Source: Flavobacteriales bacterium (GTDB lineage Bacteria > Bacteroidota > Bacteroidia > Flavobacteriales_F > PHOS-HE28). From it: a stretch of 64,000 nt of DNA. Shown here piece after piece: positions 35,465-43,747 of the stretch. The stretch lies in contig JACJZI010000004.1 in NCBI GenBank assembly GCA_020635655.1, positions 596,066 through 660,065 on the forward strand. Direction: 5' to 3'. Under the pieces are notes generated by a model. That model was not told the DNA's origin. It searched no databases and worked only from the letters and a program-made list of their open reading frames with translations. Each line of letters starts with the position of its first letter. Position 1 is the stretch's first letter. The translations under genes and the position numbers were made by a program.

Positions 35465-36921
35465 CAGAAGTGAAAATAAATGAATTCGGTCTGGTTGAAC
35501 TCACCATAAAAGAGTATGACCATCAGAATAGCAAACTGCAGCAGCCGGTGTCCGCCAAAGTACCACTTGAAGTGCAATGTATTATCCCTCCTTCGGTTCG
35601 TCCATTCAATGGCGAGCAGGATCAAGATCATGACACCGAGCACGCCCAAGCTGATCTGGTTCCTCATTTGGAACAACCGCAGATCGAACGAATAATGTTC
35701 GCCGTAATGCGTGAAGACCCCCAGCAGATAACTATATGCCTGATGGAGATTATCCGCTCGGAAGAGCACCCACCCAATGCAGACCAATACGAACGTCACC
35801 ATCAACCTCAACATATCCCGCACCGATATATGGCCATCCGATCCGATGATCTGAAGGTCGTTCCGATTGTGACCCAGCAGGTACAACGGCAGGAAGAGGA
35901 AAGCATGGTAGGCCCCCCAGGCAATGAAGGTCTTGTTGGCGCCATGCCAGAACCCGCTGACCAGAAAGATCACGAATATGTTCCGTATCGCTTGACCAGA
36001 GGTCCCTCTGCTGCCACCGAGCGGGATATACAGATAATCCCTGAACCAAGTACTGAGACTGATGTGCCAGCGTCTCCAAAACTCGCCGATACTGCGCGAG
36101 AAATAAGGATATGAGAAATTCGTCATCAATTCGATGCCAAGCATACGTGAAACACCTATGGCAATGTCGGAATAACCGCTAAAATCACCGTAGATCTGGA
36201 ACGCGAAGAGGACCGCCCCTACGATAAGGACCATCCCATGAGCCTCGATGATCCGATCTGAGGAGAACGCCATATCGACGAAGTGCGCACAATTGTCGGC
36301 AATGACGATCTTCTTGAAGAACCCCCACAGGACCTGTTCCACACCCGAGACCGCACCATCAAAAGTGAACCGACGTCGCTTCGTTATTTGAGGCAGGAGC
36401 GATGTAGCCCGTTCGATGGGACCCGCGACCAACTGGGGGAAGAAAGCAACATACGTTAAGAAGGATATCAGATCACGCGTCGGACGCATATTACCCTTGT
36501 ACACATCGATCGTATAGCTCAAAGTCTGGAATGTGTAAAAGCTGATGCCCACGGGAAGGACCACATGTAGTGTGACCGGATGGATGTGGACGCCGAGGCG
36601 TCCGGCTTGCAACGCCAATTCGGATGCGAAGAACCCATAGTACTTGAACAGACCGAGAAGCCCTAGGTTCGTGATCAGGCTCAAGGTGAGTATGGCCCTC
36701 TTGCGACGGTCATCGTTCGTGTTCAGGATACCGATCCCGCAAGCATAGTCCACCAATGAACTGAAAACGACCAACGACAAGAAACGCGGATCCCACCAAC
36801 CGTAGAACACGTAGCTGGCAATAAGAAGGAATACGTTCTGGATACGGACCTGACGTATCGACCAATAAATGGCGAACACGATAGGAAAGAAGACCAGGAA
36901 TTCGGCCGAATTGAACAGCAT
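35464..36921 (-). CDS. MBOAT family O-acyltransferase (AlgI-like)
   Basis: A 485-residue polytopic enzyme of the MBOAT family. It has the AlgI-type landmarks MLFNSAEFLVFFPIVF at the start, LLGLFKYYGFF, LPVGISFYTFQTLSYTIDVY, FLTYVAFFPQLVAGPIERAT, EFWRRWHISLSTWFRDYLYI and the catalytic-His region VSGFWHGANKTFIAWGAYHA. It transfers acetyl or other acyl groups across the inner membrane to an exported polysaccharide or similar acceptor with the SGNH partner just downstream. The start 36921 gives the canonical N-terminus; a 23-codon upstream extension is unlikely. Composition is AT-rich relative to neighbours. Confidence 0.9.
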   Translation of the reverse strand: MLFNSAEFLVFFPIVFAIYWSIRQVRIQNVFLLIASYVFYGWWDPRFLSLVVFSSLVDYACGIGILNTNDDRRKRAILTLSLITNLGLLGLFKYYGFFASELALQAGRLGVHIHPVTLHVVLPVGISFYTFQTLSYTIDVYKGNMRPTRDLISFLTYVAFFPQLVAGPIERATSLLPQITKRRRFTFDGAVSGVEQVLWGFFKKIVIADNCAHFVDMAFSSDRIIEAHGMVLIVGAVLFAFQIYGDFSGYSDIAIGVSRMLGIELMTNFSYPYFSRSIGEFWRRWHISLSTWFRDYLYIPLGGSRGTSGQAIRNIFVIFLVSGFWHGANKTFIAWGAYHAFLFLPLYLLGHNRNDLQIIGSDGHISVRDMLRLMVTFVLVCIGWVLFRADNLHQAYSYLLGVFTHYGEHYSFDLRLFQMRNQISLGVLGVMILILLAIEWTNRRRDNTLHFKWYFGGHRLLQFAILMVILFYGEFNQTEFIYFHF

Positions 36922-37580
36922 CGGGATCAGAACAGCGGAACGCCACGGCCTTGCCAGGGCGACCCATTTATCGAGCAAAAGTGGGCGCACATGTAGCTCG
37001 CATCACAAGAATGGCCCATCACGTCCCCCCAAAGATCATAGCCGCAGAAGTCACACTTGCCCACTCGGTTCGGGTTCCAAGGGTCTCCTGATATGACCTG
37101 AGCGTCCCTCATTGCGAGGCACAAATATGTCGCTTCTCCTGTACGGAGAATATTCCGACCGTTTTAACTCCCCCTGAGCTGCGAGATGCTGGCGCCCAAG
37201 CAAGTGCATGTCCTACCACACACAAATGGGTGCAAATGGAAAAACTACTATCGCCATGTTGGACCGGTGCAATAGCCCCAGGATGATCGCATCATAGTCG
37301 CCGTGTCAAATAACAAGGACCAGGCTTTGCGGAGAGCAACACACGAGCCCCGAACCCCGTCGTCCGGCCTTTCAACTAAGAATGGACGTCAATGATGGAC
37401 GGGGTGTGACATGCGTGCTCAGAAGAAACCTTCTTGCGCATGAATGCCCATTCCCGGTCCCTGTGGATCTGGATGCACCCTGAAGGAACCCACTGCGATC
37501 GGACACACGATCCAGGAAATCGACCAATCCCCATCAACCTTTTTCAGGACGAAACAGCCCCCACCTTTGTTCGTTCTGCC
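36922..37580. other. Gene-poor low-GC stretch upstream of the MBOAT gene
   Basis: About 660 bases with no convincing gene. The minus-strand open frame at 36927-37124 (65 codons, with CDFCG and other cysteines) partly overlaps the region upstream of the MBOAT start but has no clear promoter or family match. A CACTTTTG element near 36980 (minus) may drive the MBOAT-SGNH pair. Composition shifts back to chromosome average near 37560. Confidence 0.45.
37562..37569 (+). promoter_or_regulatory. -7-like promoter element CACCTTTG
   Basis: One mismatch from TAnnTTTG, 11 nt before the ATG at 37581. It supports that start over the upstream in-frame ATG at 37434. Confidence 0.4.
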
Positions 37581-38324
37581 ATGTCCCTCCTCCTCCTCCT
37601 CCACGGCTTTCCGCTCGACAACACCCTCTGGGCACCACAGGTGGAAGGGCTCTCGGGCATCACCGACGTGATCGCACCCGACCTCCGGGGCTTCGGAGAG
37701 GATGCGCGCGCCGTACCGGAAGTAATGACCATGGAGGCCTATGCCCGGGATGTGAATGGCCTCTTGGATGACCGCGGGATCGATCGCGTGGTGCTGGGCG
37801 GACTGAGCATGGGCGGCTACGTGGCGATGGCCTTCGCGGAGGCCTGGCCCGAGCGGTTGGCCGGGCTGCTGCTGATCAATACCCGCGCGACCGCGGATGA
37901 CGAAGCGGGAAAGCGAGGCCGTGAGGACACCGCGCAGCGTGCGCTGGGCCAGGGCATGACCGTGATCGCGCGGGCGATGGTGCCCACGCTGCTTAGCGAA
38001 CGCACACGCCAACGCGATCCGGCATTGGCCACCGGCGTCGAAGCCCTGATCGCCCGGCAGCGCACGGATGCCGTGGCCGCGGCTTCCCGCGGCATGGCCA
38101 CGCGCCCCGACCGCCATGCGGCATTGGCATCCGTGCCCGTACCCACATTGATCGTGACCGGTGAACACGATATGCTGATGCCCCTGCCCACGAGCCTGGC
38201 GTTGCAGGCGGCAGTGCCGAACGCGGACCTGGTCGTGATCCCCGGCGCTGCGCACCTGAGCAACCTGGAGGAACCGGCGGCCTTCAACGCCGCCGTGGGG
38301 AAGTTCCTCGCGACGATCAGGTAG
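37581..38324 (+). CDS. Alpha/beta fold hydrolase
   Basis: A 247-residue cytosolic alpha/beta hydrolase. The N-terminus LLLLHGFPLDNTLW is the oxyanion-hole region (HGF), the nucleophile elbow is GGLSMGGYVAM, and VTGEHDMLMP and GAAHLSNLE supply the Asp and His. The triad is complete. Sequence style is that of 3-oxoadipate enol-lactonase/haloperoxidase-like hydrolases, but the substrate is not assignable. The start 37581 gives the standard N-terminus directly at strand one. Confidence 0.88.
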   Translation: MSLLLLLHGFPLDNTLWAPQVEGLSGITDVIAPDLRGFGEDARAVPEVMTMEAYARDVNGLLDDRGIDRVVLGGLSMGGYVAMAFAEAWPERLAGLLLINTRATADDEAGKRGREDTAQRALGQGMTVIARAMVPTLLSERTRQRDPALATGVEALIARQRTDAVAAASRGMATRPDRHAALASVPVPTLIVTGEHDMLMPLPTSLALQAAVPNADLVVIPGAAHLSNLEEPAAFNAAVGKFLATIR

Positions 38325-38328
38325 CCCT

Positions 38329-38664
38329 TCATCGTGCGGGCCAGGCCAGCGCATACAATGCGGCCGCACCCAGGAGCGAACCGCTGATCCATAAGATCCA
38401 ACCCACATGTGGCCAGGCCCGGACCGCATAGCCCGTTGCGAGCAGCGTAAAGGCGATGGCGCCGAGCCATTCCCGCTTCCAAGCCAGGGCGATCAGGATC
38501 AACAGGATCCAGGTGGGCGTCATGTGGATCGCCAACGCAATTAGCCGACCGACCCAGGTGCCTCCTTCTTCGAGCGCATCCATGGCAATGAAGGCCAGCA
38601 GACCGACAACGGCCAATGCCAGGATGCGAGGCGGCCAGAGGTCGAGGGGAAGTACGCGGCGCAT
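38329..38664 (-). CDS. Small four-helix membrane protein
   Basis: A 111-residue protein with four hydrophobic segments. The pattern LAVVGLLAFIAMDALEEGGT followed by HMTPTWILLILIALAWKREW matches a widespread small membrane family of unknown function in Bacteroidota. The start 38664 is fixed by a perfect -7 box TACATTTG 16 nt upstream (38681-38688, minus). It converges with the alpha/beta hydrolase gene, 4 bases apart. Confidence 0.75.
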   Translation of the reverse strand: MRRVLPLDLWPPRILALAVVGLLAFIAMDALEEGGTWVGRLIALAIHMTPTWILLILIALAWKREWLGAIAFTLLATGYAVRAWPHVGWILWISGSLLGAAALYALAWPAR

Positions 38665-38680
38665 CGTCGAGGCTCCCGGC

Positions 38681-38688
38681 CAAATGTA
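38681..38688 (-). promoter_or_regulatory. -7 promoter element TACATTTG (minus strand)
   Basis: A perfect TAnnTTTG match 16 nt before the ATG at 38664. Confidence 0.55.
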
Positions 38689-38812
38689 GGCGGGACGCGA
38701 CGTTCCCGAGGGTACGGGATCCATCCACGGTGGTTGCCTGTCGGTGGATAACTAAACTCCTTGATTTTCGGGCGGTTGACCGGTAACTTGAGGGCTCGAT
38801 CGGGAACCACCG

Positions 38813-39160
38813 ATGAATCTCCCGCTCCTATTCGCGACTTCGGTCCTTGTGTTGGCACCCCTGACGCAGGCCTTCGGGCAGATGCCTGATGATGCCTTGG
38901 TGTATCGGTTCACGGTGCAAGGCGTGCAGGATCGTGTGGATGCCAAGCCGCTGCAGAAGGTGCTGATGGAGGATGCTGGTGTATACGACTGCGCGTTCAT
39001 CCCTGAGTGCACCTGTTTCAAGCTGACCAGCACCCAGTCCTTCGACCGGCCCGCATTGGCGCTCCTGCTGTCCGATCTTGGACATCCGTTGGTCGGTGAC
39101 GTGTACGTATCCGACGGCACCGTGCTGCCGGCCCCGAACGATCCCCAGGAGGACCGATGA
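38813..39160 (+). CDS. Secreted hypothetical protein
   Basis: A 115-residue exported protein: signal peptide to about residue 23 (VLAPLTQAFGQ), then a soluble domain with two close cysteines and a CTC (YDCAFIPECTCF). The pairing KVLMEDAGVYDCAFIPECTC and LLLSDLGHPLVGDVYVSDG suggests a small ferredoxin-like alpha/beta fold similar to heavy-metal-associated or PepSY-like domains, but I do not recognise it. It overlaps the next gene by 4 bases (ATGA), so the two exported products are co-expressed. Confidence 0.68.
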   Translation: MNLPLLFATSVLVLAPLTQAFGQMPDDALVYRFTVQGVQDRVDAKPLQKVLMEDAGVYDCAFIPECTCFKLTSTQSFDRPALALLLSDLGHPLVGDVYVSDGTVLPAPNDPQEDR

Positions 39161-40788
39161 AGCGCGCATCGGTCATCCTCCTGGCCCTGCTCGCCATGGC
39201 CGTCGCTCGTGAGGCGCCGGCCCAGACGGATGCCTGCTCGGCGGCCTCCACCCTGTTGACGTGTGGATCAACGGTCACCGGCAACACCTCCGGTTTCACG
39301 GCGGACGTCGCGCCGACATGCACCACCACGGATGGTACGGGAGGTGGCGTTTGGTACCGCTTCGTCGGCACGGGGGCCAGCACGACAGCGTCGCTCTGCG
39401 GCAGTGCCTACGACACCAAGATCCGCATCTATACCGGTTCCTGCGCGGCATTGACCTGCGTGGTGGGCAACGATGACTTCTGCGGGCTCCAGTCCCAGGT
39501 CACCTGGACGACGACCACCGGCGTGACCTATTACATCCTCGTGCACGGATTCGGCGCATCCGCCGGCGCCTACACGCTGACGATCACCTGCGCCGCGCCA
39601 CCCGTGCCGATGTGCTATTCGATCACCGCCACGCCCTATCTCCCAGAGCCCTATGCGGGAACGCCGATCACGCTTTCGGACGACATCCATTCGGCGGTGG
39701 TGAACATCGGTTTCACGTTCTGCTACAACGGCACGAACTACACCCAGTGCGTGATCTCGTCCAACAATTACGTCACCTTCGACCTGACGGTGGCAGGGAC
39801 GTATTCTCCATGGCCCACCGTGCCTGTGCCGGCCACCACGCCCACACAGATCCAGAACGCCATTCTGAACCCCTGGCAGGACATCCACCCTGGGCTTTGT
39901 GCCGCGCCGGGTTGTGTGTACTACCAGACCCTCGGCACCGCACCGAACAGACGCTTCGTGGTGAGCTACCTGAACGTGCCCATGTTCTCCTGCACCTCGC
40001 AACGCTATACCAGCCAGACGGTGCTCTACGAGGGATCCAACTGCATCGGGTCCTTCATCACCGTGAAGCCCGTTTGTACGACCTGGAACGGCGGCAACGC
40101 GGTCCATGCCCTGCACAACAATGGAGGCACCTCGGCCACGATCGTGCCGGGCCGCAACAACACCCAGTGGACCGCGAACAACGAGGGGCATCTCTTCGTG
40201 CCCACCTGCGCACCCTGTCAGACGGCGGCGAGCATGAATTGCCTGGCGGTGGTGCTGCCCCTGGAACTGCTCGCTTTCCGGGGGCATGCGGAAGTGGATG
40301 CCAATGTACTGGAATGGTCCACGGCCTCTGAGGAGAACACCCTTGATTTCACGGTGGAACGCAGTGCGGACGGGGCTTCCTTCACACCCGTGGGGGTGGT
40401 GGCCGCAGCGGGTGTGAGCCACACCCCCATCGACTATGACATACGGGACAACGCCCCCCGTGTCGGCGCGAACTATTACCGCTTGCGGACCACCGACCTG
40501 GACGGGCAGGTGTCCTACAGCGATGTGATCGCCGTGGAACACCGTTCGCTGCTAAGGCCCATGGTGCACCCGGTCCCCGCCACGGGCCAGGTGACGGTCG
40601 AACTCCCTGAGCCGACAGCCATGCCGGCCACACTCCTGCTGCGCGACCTCACGGGACGCGTATTGCGCAGGTTCCCCATGCAAGAGCAGCGTGCGACGCT
40701 CGATCTCGGGGACCTGTCCAAGGGCACCTACCTGCTGGGGATCGACGGTGCGGGATCAGGAAGTTCAACACCCATGGTGATCGAGTGA
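39157..40788 (+). CDS. Large secreted protein with T9SS type A sorting domain
   Basis: A 543-residue exported protein. After the signal peptide (cleavage near APA-QT) comes a cysteine-rich beta domain (about 25-150) with VWYRFVGTGASTT and ILVHGFGASAGAYTLTITC, typical of pre-peptidase-like domains. Next is a nidogen-like beta region (about 160-345) with VVNIGFTFCYNGTNYTQCVI and FITVKPVC. Residues about 365-450 look like a fibronectin-type domain (LEWSTASEENTLDFTVERSA), and the end is a T9SS sorting domain (HPVPATGQVTVEL, RDLTGRVLRRF, LSKGTYLLGI). It is likely displayed on the cell surface; no enzymatic motif is seen. Confidence 0.85.
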   Translation: MKRASVILLALLAMAVAREAPAQTDACSAASTLLTCGSTVTGNTSGFTADVAPTCTTTDGTGGGVWYRFVGTGASTTASLCGSAYDTKIRIYTGSCAALTCVVGNDDFCGLQSQVTWTTTTGVTYYILVHGFGASAGAYTLTITCAAPPVPMCYSITATPYLPEPYAGTPITLSDDIHSAVVNIGFTFCYNGTNYTQCVISSNNYVTFDLTVAGTYSPWPTVPVPATTPTQIQNAILNPWQDIHPGLCAAPGCVYYQTLGTAPNRRFVVSYLNVPMFSCTSQRYTSQTVLYEGSNCIGSFITVKPVCTTWNGGNAVHALHNNGGTSATIVPGRNNTQWTANNEGHLFVPTCAPCQTAASMNCLAVVLPLELLAFRGHAEVDANVLEWSTASEENTLDFTVERSADGASFTPVGVVAAAGVSHTPIDYDIRDNAPRVGANYYRLRTTDLDGQVSYSDVIAVEHRSLLRPMVHPVPATGQVTVELPEPTAMPATLLLRDLTGRVLRRFPMQEQRATLDLGDLSKGTYLLGIDGAGSGSSTPMVIE

Positions 40789-40873
40789 GCGGACCGATCC
40801 CGATCTTCGTACGTCATGTGCGTGATGGGATCGTCCAACGACCCATCCGACCCGGACCAAGAAAACACCGAAC

Positions 40874-41356
40874 ATGAGTACCATCCACTTTCCGATCGCC
40901 CTATTGGGGCTGGCCCTGATGACCTCCGCCCAAGCGCAGGACCCCGCCACCCTGACCGTCCCCAACGCGGTACGCGCCGCTTTTTCACAGCGGTATGCCC
41001 GCGCAACGGACCCATCATGGGAGAAAGAGAAGGACGGCACCTGGTCCGTGGAGTTCACGGATGCCGCTGCGGGTGCGCTGGAGGCCGTGTATGCCACTGA
41101 CGGACAGTGGCTCCATACCGCCTATGGCATCACCAGGGACGAACTTCCGGCATCCGTGAACGCAGAGCTACAGGGCCGGTTCACGAAATACGTGCTGCAC
41201 GATGCAGAGCGACTGGAGATGCCCGACGGCACCATGCGGTACGCCGTCGAACTGGAGGACCCCGACCACGAATTGCTCAAGCTCACTTTCGACGCGAGCG
41301 GTGCGGTCAAGGAACGCACCTACCAGAGCGCGGATACGGACAACGGCGATCGATAG
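40874..41356 (+). CDS. Secreted PepSY-like domain protein
   Basis: A 160-residue exported protein with a signal peptide (about 1-21, TSAQA-QD). The rest resembles two tandem PepSY-like (BLIP-like) units: AVRAAFSQRYARATDPSWEK with WSVEFTDAAAGALEAVY, then LQGRFTKYVLHDAERLEMPD with YAVELEDPDHELLKLTFDAS. Such small periplasmic proteins are common in Bacteroidota and are thought to inhibit or bind proteases. It has a strong terminator directly downstream and a modest promoter region upstream. Confidence 0.8.
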   Translation: MSTIHFPIALLGLALMTSAQAQDPATLTVPNAVRAAFSQRYARATDPSWEKEKDGTWSVEFTDAAAGALEAVYATDGQWLHTAYGITRDELPASVNAELQGRFTKYVLHDAERLEMPDGTMRYAVELEDPDHELLKLTFDASGAVKERTYQSADTDNGDR

Positions 41357-41380
41357 ACCATTCCCGAACTGGACATCCGA

Positions 41381-41410
41381 GGGCCGGTCGAGGACCGGCC
41401 CTTTTCTTTG
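41381..41410 (+). terminator. Strong Rho-independent terminator overlapping a -7-like box
   Basis: GGGCCGGTC (41381-41389) pairs with GACCGGCCC (41393-41401) across a 3-nt loop, followed by TTTTCTTT. The T-tract also contains TTTCTTTG (41403-41410), one mismatch from TAnnTTTG, 16 nt before the next ATG. Confidence 0.85.
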
Positions 41411-41426
41411 CCATACGTCCCCGGCC

Positions 41427-42026
41427 ATGGAACTCATCACGCGACACGATCCATTTCCCGACCTGTGCACGGAGCGGCTTACGCTGCGCGCGATCGTCGA
41501 GCAGGACGCGACCGCCCTCTGGCGGTTGCGCTCCGATGAGCGCGTGATGCGCCATGTCGGACGGCCGCGCACGGCCACGGTGGAGGATGCCCAACGAATG
41601 ATCCGCGACGTGCAGGCGCAGCAGCACGCAGGCACGAGCATCAGTTGGGCGATCGGCCTGGATGGGAACGGACCGCTGATCGGCACGATCGGCTACTACC
41701 GCCTGCAGCCCGAACACTATCGTGGTGAGTTGGGCTACCTCCTGCATCCGGACCATTGGGGCAAGGGATTGATGGGCGAGGCACTGGAAGCGGTGATCGC
41801 GTTCGGGTTCCGCAACATCGGTCTGCACGGCATCGAGGCGCTGACCGATCCGGAGAATCGTGCATCGAACCGATTGCTGGAACGGCACGGCTTCCGACGC
41901 GAAGGCCTTGTCCGGGAGAATTACTTCTGGGCCGGCCGGTTCTTCGATACCGCCATATGGTGTCTGCTCGCATCGGACCGCCAACCCGGGAACGGTCACA
42001 TCGCCTTGTCGCGCACCACGACATAG
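41427..42026 (+). CDS. GNAT family N-acetyltransferase (RimJ/RimL type)
   Basis: A 199-residue acetyl-CoA-dependent N-acetyltransferase of the RimJ/L class, which acetylates ribosomal protein N-termini or other amines. It has TERLTLRAIVEQDATALWRL, the YLLHPDHWGKGLMGEALEAV acetyl-CoA (Q/R-x-x-G-x-G/A) loop with WGKGLMGEA, and the C-terminal ALTDPENRASNRLLERHGFR. The start 41427 gives the family N-terminus and follows a promoter box in the upstream terminator. Its last 31 bases overlap the convergent gene. Confidence 0.9.
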   Translation: MELITRHDPFPDLCTERLTLRAIVEQDATALWRLRSDERVMRHVGRPRTATVEDAQRMIRDVQAQQHAGTSISWAIGLDGNGPLIGTIGYYRLQPEHYRGELGYLLHPDHWGKGLMGEALEAVIAFGFRNIGLHGIEALTDPENRASNRLLERHGFRREGLVRENYFWAGRFFDTAIWCLLASDRQPGNGHIALSRTTT

Positions 42027-43105
42027 TTGAGCTTGAGCTGCGCATTGCCGGGAAGCGGTCCCTCCAGGTGAAGCGCGCCGGCCCTGCGGTCGTTCCGCTC
42101 ATCCTTCGGTCCCATGGACAGCGCGCTGTGGCATCGCTCGATGGTGATGCGTGGCGCACTGATGCGGGTTGCTATGCGGAAGCTCTCGTGCCACCAGCCG
42201 ATCTCCGACAGGTCCAGTTGGCCCATCGTGTACAGGATGACCGGCGCGGTCTGCGGGCCGTTCCAATAGACGTTGCTGAGGTGCACGGCCGCCTTGGACG
42301 GCATGTTCACGTAGATCGACGCGAGCCGGGCGGCGTGCTCCACGTGGAAATTGGAGAGGGTGAACGACTTCACCACTGTATTGTTCGCCGGCCGTGACTC
42401 ATCGCCGTTCGTGGTGGCCGAAAGGAACAGGTCGTGGTCGCAGGGTGCACCCTCGCTCACGCAATCGGTCATGCGCACGCCGCCGCTGTTCAGGACCTGG
42501 AAGGCGTCCGTGGTGGTCTTTGCGGCATAGACCCGGCATTGCTCGAGCACGGTGCTGTTGCTCTGGCTGTTGAACCCGGTGGCCCCGGGCCAGTCACCCT
42601 GTCGCACCACGATCCCCCTCTTTCCCGGGTTGGTCACGAACACGTGCTCCAACCGGGCCATCAGACAGAACCGCAGGTCCACGCCGGCCTCCGTCTGTCG
42701 CAGCAGCTTGACATCGCGCACCTCACTGCCCAGGGTGGCCTGCAGATCGATCGCCTTGCGTCCTCCTTCGATGGTGGCGAAATCCCGGATGACGTACCGC
42801 CCGGAGAGCCGAGCCGTAGCCGCTCTCTGATCCGGCACCTGACAGGTGAAGCCGTTGGAATTGGGACCGAGTTGGAGCTTCGATCCCTTCCCGTCGATCA
42901 CGAGCAGGGGTACCGCAGGCAGTACGATGTCACCATTGCTGGTGTAGGTGGAGGCTTCGGAAAAGGACACATAGGTGGCATCGTCGGGCAGCTCGGCGAA
43001 GAACCGGCCCACATCCCCGGCAGGCACGATGTACTCCTTGGCGGTCAAATGCCCCGGCCAGAGGACCACGGCGACCAGGAACGCGAGGAACGGGAACGCG
43101 CGCAT
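41996..43105 (-). CDS. Secreted right-handed beta-helix protein
   Basis: A 369-residue exported protein with a signal peptide (cleavage after LTA). The mature part has short repeated strands, asparagine and valine ladders (TVLEQCRVYAAKTTTDAFQV, GGVRMTDCVSEGAPCDHDLF, SFTLSNFHVEHAARLASIYV), as in parallel beta-helix (pectate-lyase-like) proteins that bind or degrade polysaccharides. No catalytic signature is evident. A TAGCTTGG -7-like box lies 7 nt upstream of the ATG. It is divergent from the Spy-like gene. Confidence 0.68.
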   Translation of the reverse strand: MRAFPFLAFLVAVVLWPGHLTAKEYIVPAGDVGRFFAELPDDATYVSFSEASTYTSNGDIVLPAVPLLVIDGKGSKLQLGPNSNGFTCQVPDQRAATARLSGRYVIRDFATIEGGRKAIDLQATLGSEVRDVKLLRQTEAGVDLRFCLMARLEHVFVTNPGKRGIVVRQGDWPGATGFNSQSNSTVLEQCRVYAAKTTTDAFQVLNSGGVRMTDCVSEGAPCDHDLFLSATTNGDESRPANNTVVKSFTLSNFHVEHAARLASIYVNMPSKAAVHLSNVYWNGPQTAPVILYTMGQLDLSEIGWWHESFRIATRISAPRITIERCHSALSMGPKDERNDRRAGALHLEGPLPGNAQLKLNYVVVRDKAM

Positions 43106-43201
43106 GTGTCCGCCAAGCTACGACCACCTTCCTTCGGGTCCGGTCCGTTAAACCTTTGGCCCGTACTTTGCGTCCGAACTGTACAAACCAATGCACACAC
43201 C

Positions 43202-43618
43202 ATGAAAAGGAAGGATGTGATCGTACCGCTCGCCACCGCCGCACTGCTGCTCTGGGGCGGCACCGCGTTCGGTCAGGAAGCGCCACATCGTGGCGGACAG
43301 GCCCCGAAGGACCCCAAGGTGCAGGCTGAAAAGCGGACGCAGCAGATGAAGGTGCAGCTCGGCCTGACCGATGAGCAGGCCACAAAGGTCGAGGCGATCA
43401 ACGAGCAGTTCGGGCAGCAGATGCTGTCCCTCAGACAGGAACAGAACGACGAGCGTCGCTCGAGGATGCGCACGGCCACACAGGAGCGTGATGCCGCGCT
43501 GAAGGGCGTGCTGACCCCCGAGCAGTTCCAGAAGATGACCGCCCTGCGTGAACAGCGCATGGAACAACGAAAGGAGAAGGGGCAGCCCGAAGGACGGCCC
43601 ATGGAGCACAAGGAATGA
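43202..43618 (+). CDS. Spy/CpxP-like periplasmic stress protein
   Basis: A 138-residue exported protein with a signal peptide (about 1-24, GTAFG-QE). It has two LTxxQ-type motifs (LGLTDEQATKVEAI and VLTPEQFQKMTAL) in a long, highly charged helix set, the mark of the Spy/CpxP ATP-independent chaperone family that curbs aggregation in the periplasm. It ends in a basic/acidic tail (MEHKE). A hairpin terminator follows. A five-codon mini-frame (43191-43205) overlaps its start. Confidence 0.82.
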   Translation: MKRKDVIVPLATAALLLWGGTAFGQEAPHRGGQAPKDPKVQAEKRTQQMKVQLGLTDEQATKVEAINEQFGQQMLSLRQEQNDERRSRMRTATQERDAALKGVLTPEQFQKMTALREQRMEQRKEKGQPEGRPMEHKE

Positions 43619-43637
43619 GGATATTGGACCTTGCTAG

Positions 43638-43670
43638 GAAGAGGCGTCCCCAGGGCGCCTCTTCTCGTTG
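43638..43670 (+). terminator. Terminator-like hairpin after the Spy-like gene
   Basis: GAAGAGGCG (43638-43646) pairs with CGCCTCTTC (43656-43664), a perfect 9-bp stem, followed by TCGTTG. The T-tract is weak. Confidence 0.55.
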
Positions 43671-43747
43671 AGGTTCACCAGGCCGGATGGCTTCTTTCCT
43701 AACTTAGCGCCCGCAATTCCGCACCCCTTTTATCCTCCTGCAGAGCA

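Noticed and set aside
36927..37124. 65-codon minus-strand frame with CDFCG and other cysteines
   Set aside because: Looks somewhat like a zinc ribbon but has no recognised family or promoter and lies in a sparse low-GC stretch where chance frames are common.
37434..37580. Upstream extension of the alpha/beta hydrolase at 37581
   Set aside because: The extension runs through the -7-like box and adds residues not found in the hydrolase fold.
39268..40542. 424-codon minus-strand frame opposite the large T9SS protein
   Set aside because: Antisense shadow without motifs; the plus-strand protein has a signal peptide and sorting domain.
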